From JACRLW01 sp050181465 (lineage in GTDB: Bacteria; Planctomycetota; UBA1135; UBA2386): DNA of 62,345 nucleotides. This document shows positions 26,544 through 34,949 of this stretch, piece by piece. How positions within the stretch are numbered: position 1 is the stretch's first letter; every line of letters begins with the position of its first letter. The stretch spans positions 1-62,345 of the forward strand of contig JBFXDD010000029.1 of NCBI GenBank assembly GCA_050181465.1, given 5' to 3'. A program made the position numbers and the translations under genes. Below the pieces are notes generated by a model that was not told where the DNA came from, made no database searches, and saw only the letters and a list, made by a program, of their open reading frames with translations.

Positions 26544-28067
26544 ATGCTCCGTCACCTGCTCGCCTGCGCGCTGGCACTCGTCGTCTGCGCCGCACCACTC
26601 TCTGCGACTTGGTCGATCATCTTGGTCAACGTTCGGACCGGTGAGATCGCCATCGCCTCGGCCACCTGCCTGACCGGACTCGATCTCGCGCGCTTCGTGC
26701 CCGTGATCGTGGTCGGCAAAGGTGCTGCGGCGGCGCAGAGTTTCGTCGACTCCACCGGCAACAACCGCATCTTGTTGCGCGACCAGCTCCTCCTCGGGAC
26801 CGACCCGACGCAGATCCTCGGCCTTCTCGCCAACAGTGATCCTGGTCACCAGACCCGGCAGTACGGCATCGTCGACATCCGCGGTCGCGCAATCGGTTTC
26901 ACCGGTACAGCAGCCGGCGCCTATGCGAGCGACCGGGTGGGACAGTTCGGCGACATCGTCTACGCCATCCAGGGCAACGTGCTGACCGGGGGCGCCGTGT
27001 TGGCTGCTGCGGAGCTCGCGCTGTTCACGACGCCGGGCGACATGGGCGAGAAGCTGATGGCAATGATGGATGCCGCGCGCGACTTCGGCGGCGACGGCCG
27101 TTGCTCCTGTCGCGAGACGGCTCCGACAGCATGCGGCGCACCGCCGCCGGGCTTCACCAAGTCGGCGCACATCGCCTTCATGATCGTCACGCGGGGCGGC
27201 GACACCGACGGCATCTGCAACGGCACCGCCGGCTGTGCAAACGGCTCGTACTACATGAACCTGAACTCCGGCGCGCTTCGCGAGACCGATCCGGATCCGG
27301 TCGACATCCTGGCGCAGCAGTTCGCGCAATGGAAGACCACCCAGGTCGGACGGCCAGACCATCTGCAGTCGCTCGTCACTCTTTCGACGCCGACACTCCC
27401 GGTCGACGGACTCTCGCGCGCACGAGTGCGCGTGCAGTTGCGTGATCGCGAAGGCACACCGATTCGCACCGGCGGGGCCACGGTGAGCGTCGCCCTGGAC
27501 CAAAGAAGCGCGGGCAACATCGGCTTCGGTCCGGTCACCGACAATGGCGACGGCACCTACGAGTTCGATGCGATCGCCGGCACCCGCATCGGGCGATCCT
27601 TCATCGCGATCACCGTCGACGACGGCCGCGGTCCGCGCGTGCTCGCTCCGGCACCCGAGATCAACGCATCGACAGATCGCCTTTGGGCGAGCCTCAGTGA
27701 GATCTCCTGGACCACAGGCGGCACGATCGAATTCGGTATTCAGCCGCGCGCGCCGAACTCGGGAAACAAGCTGTGGGTGCTGCTCGGCTCGATGTCCGGC
27801 ACCTCGCCGGGGCTCATCATCCCGCCGGGTTACCGGCTCCCGCTGAACGCGGACCTCTTCTTCCAAGCGACCACCCTCGCCGCTTTCTACGGAATCGAGC
27901 CGGGTCTCTTGGGTCGGACGCTCCCGAGCGGTGTCGCGACGACGTCGCTGACACTGCCGCCCGGCCTCTATGCGATTCCGGTCGGCACGACGCTCTCTTT
28001 CGCGTACGTGACCCTCGATCCGATCACGCTGACCAGCAATGCGGTCAACGTGCGGATCGTCCCGTGA
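26544..28067 (+). CDS. Secreted DUF1028 (Ntn-hydrolase-like) protein with C-terminal beta domains
   Basis: A signal peptide (MLRHLLACALALVVCAAPLSA) leads directly into the DUF1028 hallmark ATWSIILVNVRTGEIAIASATC. The family continues with GKGAAAAQSFVD and YGIVDIRGRAIGFTGTAAG, up to about residue 240. DUF1028 proteins have an Ntn-hydrolase-type fold; their substrates are not known to me. An invasin/Ig-like segment follows (VRVQLRDREGTPIRTGGATVSVAL) and then a tail of about 115 residues (GTSPG...RLPLNADLF...VNVRIVP) like that of the M14 peptidase. The start at 26544 is chosen for the signal peptide. Its stop overlaps the GTG start of the glycerate kinase gene. Confidence 0.85.
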   Translation: MLRHLLACALALVVCAAPLSATWSIILVNVRTGEIAIASATCLTGLDLARFVPVIVVGKGAAAAQSFVDSTGNNRILLRDQLLLGTDPTQILGLLANSDPGHQTRQYGIVDIRGRAIGFTGTAAGAYASDRVGQFGDIVYAIQGNVLTGGAVLAAAELALFTTPGDMGEKLMAMMDAARDFGGDGRCSCRETAPTACGAPPPGFTKSAHIAFMIVTRGGDTDGICNGTAGCANGSYYMNLNSGALRETDPDPVDILAQQFAQWKTTQVGRPDHLQSLVTLSTPTLPVDGLSRARVRVQLRDREGTPIRTGGATVSVALDQRSAGNIGFGPVTDNGDGTYEFDAIAGTRIGRSFIAITVDDGRGPRVLAPAPEINASTDRLWASLSEISWTTGGTIEFGIQPRAPNSGNKLWVLLGSMSGTSPGLIIPPGYRLPLNADLFFQATTLAAFYGIEPGLLGRTLPSGVATTSLTLPPGLYAIPVGTTLSFAYVTLDPITLTSNAVNVRIVP

Positions 28068-29425
28068 GCAGCCGATCGGGCCTCCAGGTCGACGACTTCG
28101 TCCGCCAGGTCACCACGGCGCTCCATCCGAGTCGTCACTTCACGAGCAACGTGACGTGCGATCGCGAGCACGTGGCATTCCGGGGCCAGCGTCTCGAGAT
28201 CAGCGACGCGCGAGGCATTACGATCCTGGGTCTCGGCAAGGCAAGCGTCGAGCAGACCGCGGCACTCTACGACTTGTTGCGGCAGCAGCTCGGATCGGCA
28301 ATCGCAATCCCGCGGCCGTTGGCCGTGACCAAGTCGGGATTGCACGCACAGGCCGAGGAGATCGAGATCGTGACGGGTTCGCACCCGCTCTGCGATCGGT
28401 CTTCGCTCGACGCCGGCCAGCGCCTCCGCGCCGCGTTCGCCGCGATCCCGCGCGATCATGTCGCAATCCTCTGCCTCTCCGGTGGCGGGTCGGCGCTCGC
28501 CGTGGAGCCCATCGCCGAGGTCGCTCTCGAAGAGAAGATCGCGATCAACGCCGAACTCCTGCGCATCGGTGCACCGATCGAGCCGACGAATCGGATTCGG
28601 CAGGAGCTCTCCCGACTGAAGAACGGCGGACTGCTGCCGGCCTTCGGCGGATTGCGCCTCTCGACCTGGGCAACCGTGGACATTCCCTCGCAGGACCCGA
28701 GGTTCGTCGCGTCGGCCCCTACTCACCACGTCCCGCGCGACCCGTCGCAATGTCTCGACGACGCGACGCGATGGCTTCCGGCGGAACACGCGATCCTCAT
28801 TGAGCGGGTCTGCACGAATCCGCAGCGCGCGGAGCGACAGCGCGCGCTCGCGGAAGCGAGTCGTCGGATCTCGTCATCCTTGGTCTCGTGTGGCGACTGG
28901 ACATCGCTGGCGAACCTCACTCGCGCGCTTCTCATGGATGCGGGGATGCGCACCGTGCACATCGAACCCGTAGCTCTGGACGCGACGATCGACGAGGGCC
29001 TCGATCATGTTCTCGAGCGATTGGAGTCGCTTCGTGATCTGCCGCGACCGCTGGCGCTCGTCTCCGGCGGCGAACTCGGTGTGAGGGTCGGCGGTGCAGG
29101 CCGTGGCGGTCGTAACAGCGCGTTCGTGGTCGCGATGGCGCGAGCGTTGTTCTTCGAACGACGCACCTCATTGCCGTCGGATCAACTCGACTCTGCGTTG
29201 ATCCTGAGCCTGGCCACCGACGGCAGCGACGGCAACACCGAACATGCCGGCGGCTGGCTGGACCGGTCACATCTCAGCGACTCCGGGATTACCCGCCGAG
29301 AACTGGACGACGCGATCGCGAACAGCGACACGCATTCGTTCCTGGCGAGACGCGGAACCTCGATCCGGACCGGTGCGACCGGGACGAACCTCATGGACCT
29401 GCGCATCGTTGCGCTCGGCGAGTGA
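28064..29425 (+). CDS. Glycerate 2-kinase (DUF4147/MOFRL type)
   Basis: This cytoplasmic enzyme phosphorylates D-glycerate to 2-phosphoglycerate. The N-terminal DUF4147 domain shows ILGLGKASVEQ, TGSHPLCDRSSLDAGQRL and LCLSGGGSALAVEP. The C-terminal MOFRL domain shows LALVSGGELGVRV, GRGGRNSAFVVAMA and LATDGSDGNTEHAGGWLD. At 453 residues it matches the family. It starts with GTG at 28064 within the stop of the preceding gene (GTGA), so translation is coupled although the products work in different compartments. A longer in-frame open frame beginning at 27773 is rejected because it would overlap the DUF1028 gene. Confidence 0.92.
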   Translation: MSSRSGLQVDDFVRQVTTALHPSRHFTSNVTCDREHVAFRGQRLEISDARGITILGLGKASVEQTAALYDLLRQQLGSAIAIPRPLAVTKSGLHAQAEEIEIVTGSHPLCDRSSLDAGQRLRAAFAAIPRDHVAILCLSGGGSALAVEPIAEVALEEKIAINAELLRIGAPIEPTNRIRQELSRLKNGGLLPAFGGLRLSTWATVDIPSQDPRFVASAPTHHVPRDPSQCLDDATRWLPAEHAILIERVCTNPQRAERQRALAEASRRISSSLVSCGDWTSLANLTRALLMDAGMRTVHIEPVALDATIDEGLDHVLERLESLRDLPRPLALVSGGELGVRVGGAGRGGRNSAFVVAMARALFFERRTSLPSDQLDSALILSLATDGSDGNTEHAGGWLDRSHLSDSGITRRELDDAIANSDTHSFLARRGTSIRTGATGTNLMDLRIVALGE

Positions 29426-29440
29426 GCCTCGGCGATCGAG

Positions 29441-30385
29441 TCACTCGGTTCCGCCGAGCATCCAGCGCAGGTCGGTGTTGCCACCGGTGAGAATCACCCC
29501 AACTCGACGACCGGCGAAGCGCCCTTTGTGGGCAGCGATCACCGCGAGACCGACGGCGCCGGACGGCTCCACCACGAGCTTCATGCGCTCGATCACGTCA
29601 CGCGCTGCGGCACGGATCTGTCGCTCTTCCGCGGTCAGGATCTCGACGCCGTGCGCGCGAAGAACCGCGAAGTTGGGCTGGCCCAGTCGTGTCAGCAGGC
29701 CGTCGCAGATCGTCTGCGGATTCTCGACTCGGGGCTGATGCTCACCGGTTGCCAGCGACCGCGCGGCATCGTCGACAGCGGCGGGTTCAGCGCCGAACAC
29801 TCGCGTCGACGCGGACGTCCCTGCCACCGCGATCGCGGTCCCCGCGAGCAGACCGCCACCACCGACCGGACTGATCACCGCATCGAGCGCCGGGACGTCT
29901 TCCATCAGCTCGAGCGCTGCTGTGCCCTGACCGGCGATGACCGCCGGATTCTCGAAGGGATGGATCATCGACAGGCCGCGCTCACTCGCGAGGCGAGCCG
30001 AAGTCGCATCGCGCTCGGCGATCTCGCAGAGAACGACTTCAGCGCCATAGCCGCGCACCGCCTCGATCTTCACCGCCGGGGCAGTGCGCGGCATCACCAC
30101 CACACAGCGGATTCCGCGTTGGCGTGCCGCCCATGCGAGCGCCGCACCGTGATTACCCGAGCTGTGCGTGATCACGCCGCACGCGGCCGATTTCGAGTCG
30201 AGTGATCGAACGGCGTTGAGCGCGCCGCGCGCCTTGAACGCGCCGACCTTCTGCAGATTCTCACACTTGAAGAAGATCCGAGCGCCGCACCACTCGTCGA
30301 ATGTGGCGGACGTCATCACCGGAGTGCGATGCACCAGCCCGGCGATGCGAACGGCGGCCTCTCGCACCTCGCGGATCGTGATCAC
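29441..30385 (-). CDS. Threonine dehydratase / serine racemase-like PLP enzyme
   Basis: This is a fold-type II PLP enzyme that would deaminate or racemise hydroxy amino acids. The Schiff-base lysine is in GAFKARGA (K51). The phosphate-contact SSGNHG (75-80) and the glycine loop GGGGLL (175-180) are in the expected places, and a late SxGN-like segment is TGGN near 305. The length of 314 residues, with no C-terminal regulatory (ACT) domain, fits catabolic threonine dehydratase or serine racemase rather than biosynthetic IlvA. It is convergent with the glycerate kinase gene (15 bp apart). Serine, hydroxypyruvate and glycerate form one pathway, so a link in serine catabolism is possible (inference). 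Confidence 0.88.
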   Translation of the reverse strand: MITIREVREAAVRIAGLVHRTPVMTSATFDEWCGARIFFKCENLQKVGAFKARGALNAVRSLDSKSAACGVITHSSGNHGAALAWAARQRGIRCVVVMPRTAPAVKIEAVRGYGAEVVLCEIAERDATSARLASERGLSMIHPFENPAVIAGQGTAALELMEDVPALDAVISPVGGGGLLAGTAIAVAGTSASTRVFGAEPAAVDDAARSLATGEHQPRVENPQTICDGLLTRLGQPNFAVLRAHGVEILTAEERQIRAAARDVIERMKLVVEPSGAVGLAVIAAHKGRFAGRRVGVILTGGNTDLRWMLGGTE

Positions 30386-30389
30386 GCGA

Positions 30390-32528
30390 TCAGTCCGAAC
30401 TGACCTTCAGCTTGCCGTTCTTGCGCTCGATCTGGAACAGCTTGTTGCCGAGCGGGATGTTGGTGAGCTTGAAGTCCGGCATGTCGTCGATCACCGGATC
30501 GTCTTGGATCTGCCCGAATCGGATCACGAACCCGCACACGGCGCGGAAGATGTTGTCCATCAGGAACGCGTGCAGGTACCAGTCGATCCCGCGATAGCGC
30601 GAGGGACGTCCGTTCAGCGGGTGATAGTGCTCGAACACGCGCGCATCGTCGGCACCCTCGAGCTTGCCGCTCACCATCTCGACGGTCTTCTTCATCAGCT
30701 CCTTGAGCAGTTTCGAAGCCGCCTTCTGACCACGTTCGGCGTGGTAGATCAGGCCTTCTGCGATGTGGCTGTTGATCATCGGCCACACGCGACCATTCCA
30801 TGGGCAGTTGCGACGCGTACCCTTCCATTGACCCTCCGCATCGAAGTACGGATCGCTGATGGCGAGGCTGGGGACGGGGTACTTGGTCCAGAACTCCTTC
30901 TTGTCGCCGAGCGTGGCGAGCATCGCCTCGACCTGCTTTGGAGTCGGGATATCGGTGGCGAGCGGATAGAAGCCGACGGCGGCTTTCACGCCCGTGCGAC
31001 GGCGCGACTTCGGATCGATGTCCATGAAGATGCCGGCCTTGTCGTCCCACATCTTCTTACGGATCGTGTCCTGGATGTCTTCCGACGCCGCGATGAAGCG
31101 ATTGGCCATCGCCTTCTCCTGGATGTCGTCGGCAACGCGCGCCAGGTACTTCACCATGCGATACCGAAACACGCTGACATCGATACCTTTCAGCCGGAAC
31201 TGCTCGGCGAAGTCTTCGGCGCGATCAGCCTTGTCGTCGATGATCGTGTAACGACGCGAGAACTCCTGACCACCTTCGAAGTGATTGCAGATGTCGGTGA
31301 GTCCGCTGCCTTCCGGGTCACGATTGTTGGCAAGCCACTTCGTGTAGCGTTCCATGCCGCGGATGATCTGCCGCTTGATGTTGCGGTCGGGATGCACATC
31401 GTCGAAGGCCTCGAAGCCCCCACCCCAATCGGCGTGGTAGAAGTCGGAGCCGGACAACGACGTCATGTAGACGCGACCCGGCACCATTCCGTTCTGCCGG
31501 AGGTTCTCGAAGAACAGCCGAAGAATGCCGCGACCCAGCGTGGGGTCGGCGAGCCACCGGGTCTCCCGCAGGATGGCCGGGGCCGAGAACGCGATCGGCT
31601 CATGAAACAAGCCGTTACCTTCGGCCACCGACGGGAACGACACGTTGCCGACTCCGCCGGGCATGCGGAGGAGGTGGAGCGCCTCGAGACGCCCCTGGAC
31701 CACGCGCTCGACCGCCTTGTCCTCGCAGGTGAAGCGAGGCGCCTTCTCCATGAACGATGCGTAACCGTTCTCGTCTTTGACGTCGGGGCGGCGCGGTCGA
31801 TAGTTGATCCCCTTACCCTTGAAGACCACGTTCGCCTCGAAGCGATGCGTGGCCGACTTACCGGCTTCCAGCGCCACCTGTCGGAACAAGCCGCAATAGC
31901 AGACCGCGGTGGGCAGGATCGGGCTCGGCTTGACCAGCGGCTTCTTCGCGCGCGGCGTAGGTAGTTCGATTCGATCGAACCACGGCGTCTCTTCGTAATC
32001 GGGACGGCCGCTGTTACCTTCGGCGAAGAAAGCCTGTAGGCACTTGGCGCCCTTGCTGTCGGGGCTCGAATAGACCAACTCGATCGGCACCGGCGGAAAG
32101 TCGTGCGATTGCAGGGCTCGACGCAACCGGAACGAATCTCCTTCGTGCGAAACCGGCTCGCCCTCGACATCGGTCGTCGTCCACATGACGACCTCGAACT
32201 CCCTGGCTTCCTTGGACGAGTTCTCCAGCGTGACATTGCTGACGAAACGATCGTCACTCGTGACCAGGCGAGTCTCGGTCAACTTCAGCGACTTGTCCCC
32301 GGACACGTAGTCGACGGTGAGAATGCCGTTCTTCAGTTCATGGCGAGTCGCATGCAGCGCGATCGGCACGCCGGCCCGCAGCACCGACAGCACGAACATT
32401 CGCGGCAACTGAGCATTGAAGATCAGGCACTCGTCGGCAAAGCCGGGCGTGAGCTGGTGCCGCGGAAAGCGAGGCGCATACAAGCAGAATCCGCCACCGC
32501 CGAGCGCGATCTTTGCGTTCTGATTCAT
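30390..32528 (-). CDS. GH63/MGH1-like glycoside hydrolase ((alpha/alpha)6 barrel)
   Basis: This protein resembles the trehalase/GH63/mannosylglycerate-hydrolase group. An N-terminal beta domain (residues 1-240) is followed by an (alpha/alpha)6-type barrel. Landmarks are SDFYHADWGGGFEAFDDVH, LTDICNHFEGGQEFSRRY, WDDKAGIFMDIDP and WNGRVWPMINSHIAEGLIYHAE, all rich in aromatic and acidic residues typical of the active site. No signal peptide is evident, so it may act in the cytoplasm, for example on a compatible solute or storage glycan. The protein is visibly richer in Lys than its neighbours, which could hint at transfer. The stop is 4 bp from the start of the PLP enzyme gene on the same strand, consistent with cotranscription. 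Confidence 0.75.
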   Translation of the reverse strand: MNQNAKIALGGGGFCLYAPRFPRHQLTPGFADECLIFNAQLPRMFVLSVLRAGVPIALHATRHELKNGILTVDYVSGDKSLKLTETRLVTSDDRFVSNVTLENSSKEAREFEVVMWTTTDVEGEPVSHEGDSFRLRRALQSHDFPPVPIELVYSSPDSKGAKCLQAFFAEGNSGRPDYEETPWFDRIELPTPRAKKPLVKPSPILPTAVCYCGLFRQVALEAGKSATHRFEANVVFKGKGINYRPRRPDVKDENGYASFMEKAPRFTCEDKAVERVVQGRLEALHLLRMPGGVGNVSFPSVAEGNGLFHEPIAFSAPAILRETRWLADPTLGRGILRLFFENLRQNGMVPGRVYMTSLSGSDFYHADWGGGFEAFDDVHPDRNIKRQIIRGMERYTKWLANNRDPEGSGLTDICNHFEGGQEFSRRYTIIDDKADRAEDFAEQFRLKGIDVSVFRYRMVKYLARVADDIQEKAMANRFIAASEDIQDTIRKKMWDDKAGIFMDIDPKSRRRTGVKAAVGFYPLATDIPTPKQVEAMLATLGDKKEFWTKYPVPSLAISDPYFDAEGQWKGTRRNCPWNGRVWPMINSHIAEGLIYHAERGQKAASKLLKELMKKTVEMVSGKLEGADDARVFEHYHPLNGRPSRYRGIDWYLHAFLMDNIFRAVCGFVIRFGQIQDDPVIDDMPDFKLTNIPLGNKLFQIERKNGKLKVSSD

Positions 32529-32746
32529 TCCGTCGATCCGAAGAACTGGTCAAGACTGAACACTGGTTCGGTTTCGGTCGACCGAGCCAGAATCGAGGAG
32601 TCGCCGCAAACCCTTTCGAGACAGCCACTTGGGTCGCCACCTTAGGCGTGCAACCACCTCGAATCGGTCTGCAAACTACGATGCGACCGTATTTCGGCCA
32701 CCTCGATCCACCGCATCTTGGGAGAGGAGGCCCGTCTGTCAAGCCT
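32529..32746. other. Intergenic region between GH63-like gene and repeat array
   Basis: This 218-bp stretch lies upstream of the GH63-like start codon and must hold its promoter. I see no recognisable gene, tRNA or convincing operator in it. Confidence 0.4.
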
Positions 32747-32926
32747 AGCCCGGACTATTCGTGAACGCCTACTGCGATCGCCGCAACTCGCGCACGGCGG
32801 CGTCGCTACCTCGGCTCCTCCCTGGCAGCGTAGCTACAGCTACGCTTCGGTCGTCGACCGACGCACCTCCTTGCCGAGCATCGACCTGCGGAGATCTCGC
32901 AACGACGTTCGCAAACAGTCCGGGCT
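32747..32926. repeat. 180-bp palindromic repeat, copy D1 (tandem array)
   Basis: First unit of a head-to-tail array, same orientation as copies A and C. Left end AGCCCGGACTATTCG; the right arm has drifted (GCAAACAGTCCGGGC). Preceded by T, and followed by TG that is shared with the next unit, giving an exact 180-bp period. Confidence 0.93.
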
Positions 32927-33054
32927 GGCCCGGACTATTCGTGAACGCCTACTGCGATCGCCGCAACTCGCGCACGGCGGCGTCGCTACCTCGGCTCCTC
33001 CCTGGCAGCGTAGCTACAGCTACGCTTCGGTCGTCGACCGACGCACCTCCTTGC
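32927..33054. repeat. 180-bp palindromic repeat, copy D2, runs into assembly gap
   Basis: This unit is identical to D1 over all visible bases from GCCCGG at 32928 to the last known base at 33054. The rest lies in the gap. About 53 bp more are needed to complete it. Confidence 0.92.
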
Positions 33055-33154
33055 NNNNNNNNNNNNNNNNNNNNNNNNNNNNNNNNNNNNNNNNNNNNNN
33101 NNNNNNNNNNNNNNNNNNNNNNNNNNNNNNNNNNNNNNNNNNNNNNNNNNNNNN
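33055..33154. other. Assembly gap of 100 N inside the repeat array
   Basis: Exactly 100 undetermined bases, the usual placeholder for a gap of unknown size. Because the flanking units are near-identical, the true gap is expected to be 53 bp plus some whole number of 180-bp units. Confidence 0.95.
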
Positions 33155-33332
33155 GCCCGGACTATTCGTGAACGCCTACTGCGATCGCCGCAACTCGCGC
33201 ACGGCGGCGTCGCTACCTCGGCTCCTCCCTGGCAGCGTAGCTACAGCTACGCTTCGGTCGTCGACCGACGCACCTCCTTGCCGAGCATCGACCTGCGGAG
33301 ATCTCGCAACGACGTTCACGGGTCGGTCGGGC
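33155..33332. repeat. 180-bp palindromic repeat, copy D3 (last unit of array)
   Basis: 178-bp core from GCCCGG to GGGC, identical to D1 until the last ~20 bases, which are degenerate (CACGGGTCGGTCGGGC). The degenerate outer end at the array edge contrasts with the identical inner copies. Confidence 0.9.
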
Positions 33333-33348
33333 CAGAGACTCGATCACT

Positions 33349-33387
33349 CCGGCTCGCTTGAAGCGAGTCCGGCCGCGTCGCGGCCGG
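33349..33387 (-). terminator. Double hairpin, likely transcription terminator
   Basis: Two strong adjacent hairpins sit 6-7 bp past the stop of the minus-strand gene at 33394. The first is CCGG-CTCGCT with loop TGA and the complementary arm (one bulge). The second is CCGGCCGCG-T-CGCGGCCGG, a perfect 9-bp stem. They share the CCGG at 33369-33372, so they could also be alternative folds. No T-run follows. Confidence 0.5.
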
Positions 33388-33393
33388 AACGCC

Positions 33394-34833
33394 TCATCGG
33401 ATCGGAATCACGACCTGATCCACCGATGCCGCAATCGGCGCGCCGAGTGCTGTCCGGAACGTCACACGATATTGGAGGAAGGGCTGGCCGGTGATCCGTT
33501 GCGGGTCGCGGATCCATGCCGTCGCGCCGCCACCCATCGCGTTGGTTGCACCGCGGAATTCGAGATCGACGGCGGTGCCCGGAGGGATCGATGCCGACAC
33601 GATCGCCTGGCCGTAGATCGGCGAAGCGACCGGGGATGCGAGCCATCGCGATTCCACCACGCTGACCTCGCGAGCGAACTCGAGTTGCAGGTCGTAATAG
33701 GCGTTATCGCCGGAAACGGCCTGGGTGATGGTGAAGGGATCCACCGTCGGCGGTCCGGAAATCTGCCCGCCGGTGGCGAGCACGCGCGAGTTCGGTCGCT
33801 CGGAACTCTGGACCGTCAAGAACACGCGCAGACCGTTGGCAGCAATCGCCTGCGCATCCGGCGGCACCTTGAAGTCGAGAAGCAAGCTGCTTCGACCGTC
33901 GTAATCGAATCCCGAGATCGGCGGGAAGGGCACATAGCCGTCGGGACGTCGGGCCGAAGGATCGATCACGTAATCACCGGCGAACACGCGTGTCGCCGAT
34001 TGGCCCGGTGTGATGTTGCTCGCGAAGGTCTGGCTGAGACCCGAGGCCGGAAACTGGGGCAACCCAGTCCATGGATCGATCGTGTAGTCGGGTGCGACCA
34101 AGCTGTGCGCGACGTCGATGGCCATGCCGCGAAAGACGTCCGCGGTCACCGGCAACCGCCCACCCGGATACCAGCGGATCGCGGACAGTCGCTCCGGCTC
34201 TCCGGTGGCGCTGAGATCGCCGGGACGGATCACCATCTGCATGCGTGAACCCGCGGCGCTGAGCGGCGTGGCGATCCCCGCGGGAAACTCGATTGCGCCC
34301 GGGGGAACCACGTTCACCGTGCGGGTGCGGGCCGCAAGGCCACGCAGGCGCCCGGTGACGTTGCGGTCGAATTCGCCGGAGAAGCCCTGAGCGATCGGAT
34401 CGAGAATGTCGTCGACGAGGACGCCGCGCGAAGCGACGAGCACCGAGCTCTCGCCGTCGCTGACCGTGAAGCCCGCAGGGCGCGCGGCATCGAGTGCCAC
34501 GGCTTGCCAGTAGATCGGCAAGCCGGTCGGGCCGATCGTGACGGGGAGCTGATGCACCCGGAATCCGCCCAGGCCGAGGGTCCCGGACTCGATCACGCCG
34601 AGCCCGGACGACAGGGACAGATAGATGGTCTCGCCGAGGAAGCTGCGTGGGCCGCCCGCGACGTCGAAGAGAATGGCGAAGGACTGCTGCGGCCGGCCTG
34701 CGACATAGAAGTCGAGGCTTTCACCCAGACGGACGGCCGGGCTGACGCGAAGCTCTACGGCCTGGGCGACGACCGACGGCGCCAGCAGGGCCGTGCAGCC
34801 GAGGACCTTGAACAAGGACAGTTGAAAGGACAT
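33394..34833 (-). CDS. Secreted beta-rich protein of unknown function
   Basis: I do not recognise a named family. The start at 34833 gives a signal peptide (MSFQLSLFKVLGCTALLAPSVVA). The first mature domain (about 25-140: LGESLDFYVAGRPQQSFAIL, RSFLGETIYLSL, LPIYWQAVALD, GFTVSDGES) has the same pattern of strands and end motifs as the secreted modules in the proteins at 26544-28067 and 61074-62129. The remaining ~340 residues are a second beta-rich region (NSRVLATGGQISGP, YYDLQLEFA, YRVTFRTALGAP). No enzyme motif is seen. It is followed by a strong hairpin terminator and is divergent from the three-domain protein gene. Confidence 0.7.
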   Translation of the reverse strand: MSFQLSLFKVLGCTALLAPSVVAQAVELRVSPAVRLGESLDFYVAGRPQQSFAILFDVAGGPRSFLGETIYLSLSSGLGVIESGTLGLGGFRVHQLPVTIGPTGLPIYWQAVALDAARPAGFTVSDGESSVLVASRGVLVDDILDPIAQGFSGEFDRNVTGRLRGLAARTRTVNVVPPGAIEFPAGIATPLSAAGSRMQMVIRPGDLSATGEPERLSAIRWYPGGRLPVTADVFRGMAIDVAHSLVAPDYTIDPWTGLPQFPASGLSQTFASNITPGQSATRVFAGDYVIDPSARRPDGYVPFPPISGFDYDGRSSLLLDFKVPPDAQAIAANGLRVFLTVQSSERPNSRVLATGGQISGPPTVDPFTITQAVSGDNAYYDLQLEFAREVSVVESRWLASPVASPIYGQAIVSASIPPGTAVDLEFRGATNAMGGGATAWIRDPQRITGQPFLQYRVTFRTALGAPIAASVDQVVIPIR

Positions 34834-34949
34834 GTAGCGAACTCGGAGGTTGGTGGCGACACCCCCAATAATCACCCGCCGTCGGAACGTAACAGCGAAG
34901 AACGCGCGGACCCCGTGCGGTGTTCCGGCTAGCGTTTCGGCACACATTC

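Noticed and set aside
32747..33332. CRISPR array
   Set aside because: The units are direct repeats, but each is 180 bp with no variable spacers between them, no cas genes are near, and the same unit occurs singly elsewhere.
15856..33332. A conserved ~55-residue peptide encoded by the 180-bp repeats (starting MNVCCDR or MNAYCDR)
   Set aside because: The frame is open in several copies and 180 is a multiple of three, but substitutions fall at all codon positions, the two arms change together as a palindrome, and there is no ribosome site. Structure or mobility explains the conservation better. A ratio test of silent to replacement changes over many copies would decide.
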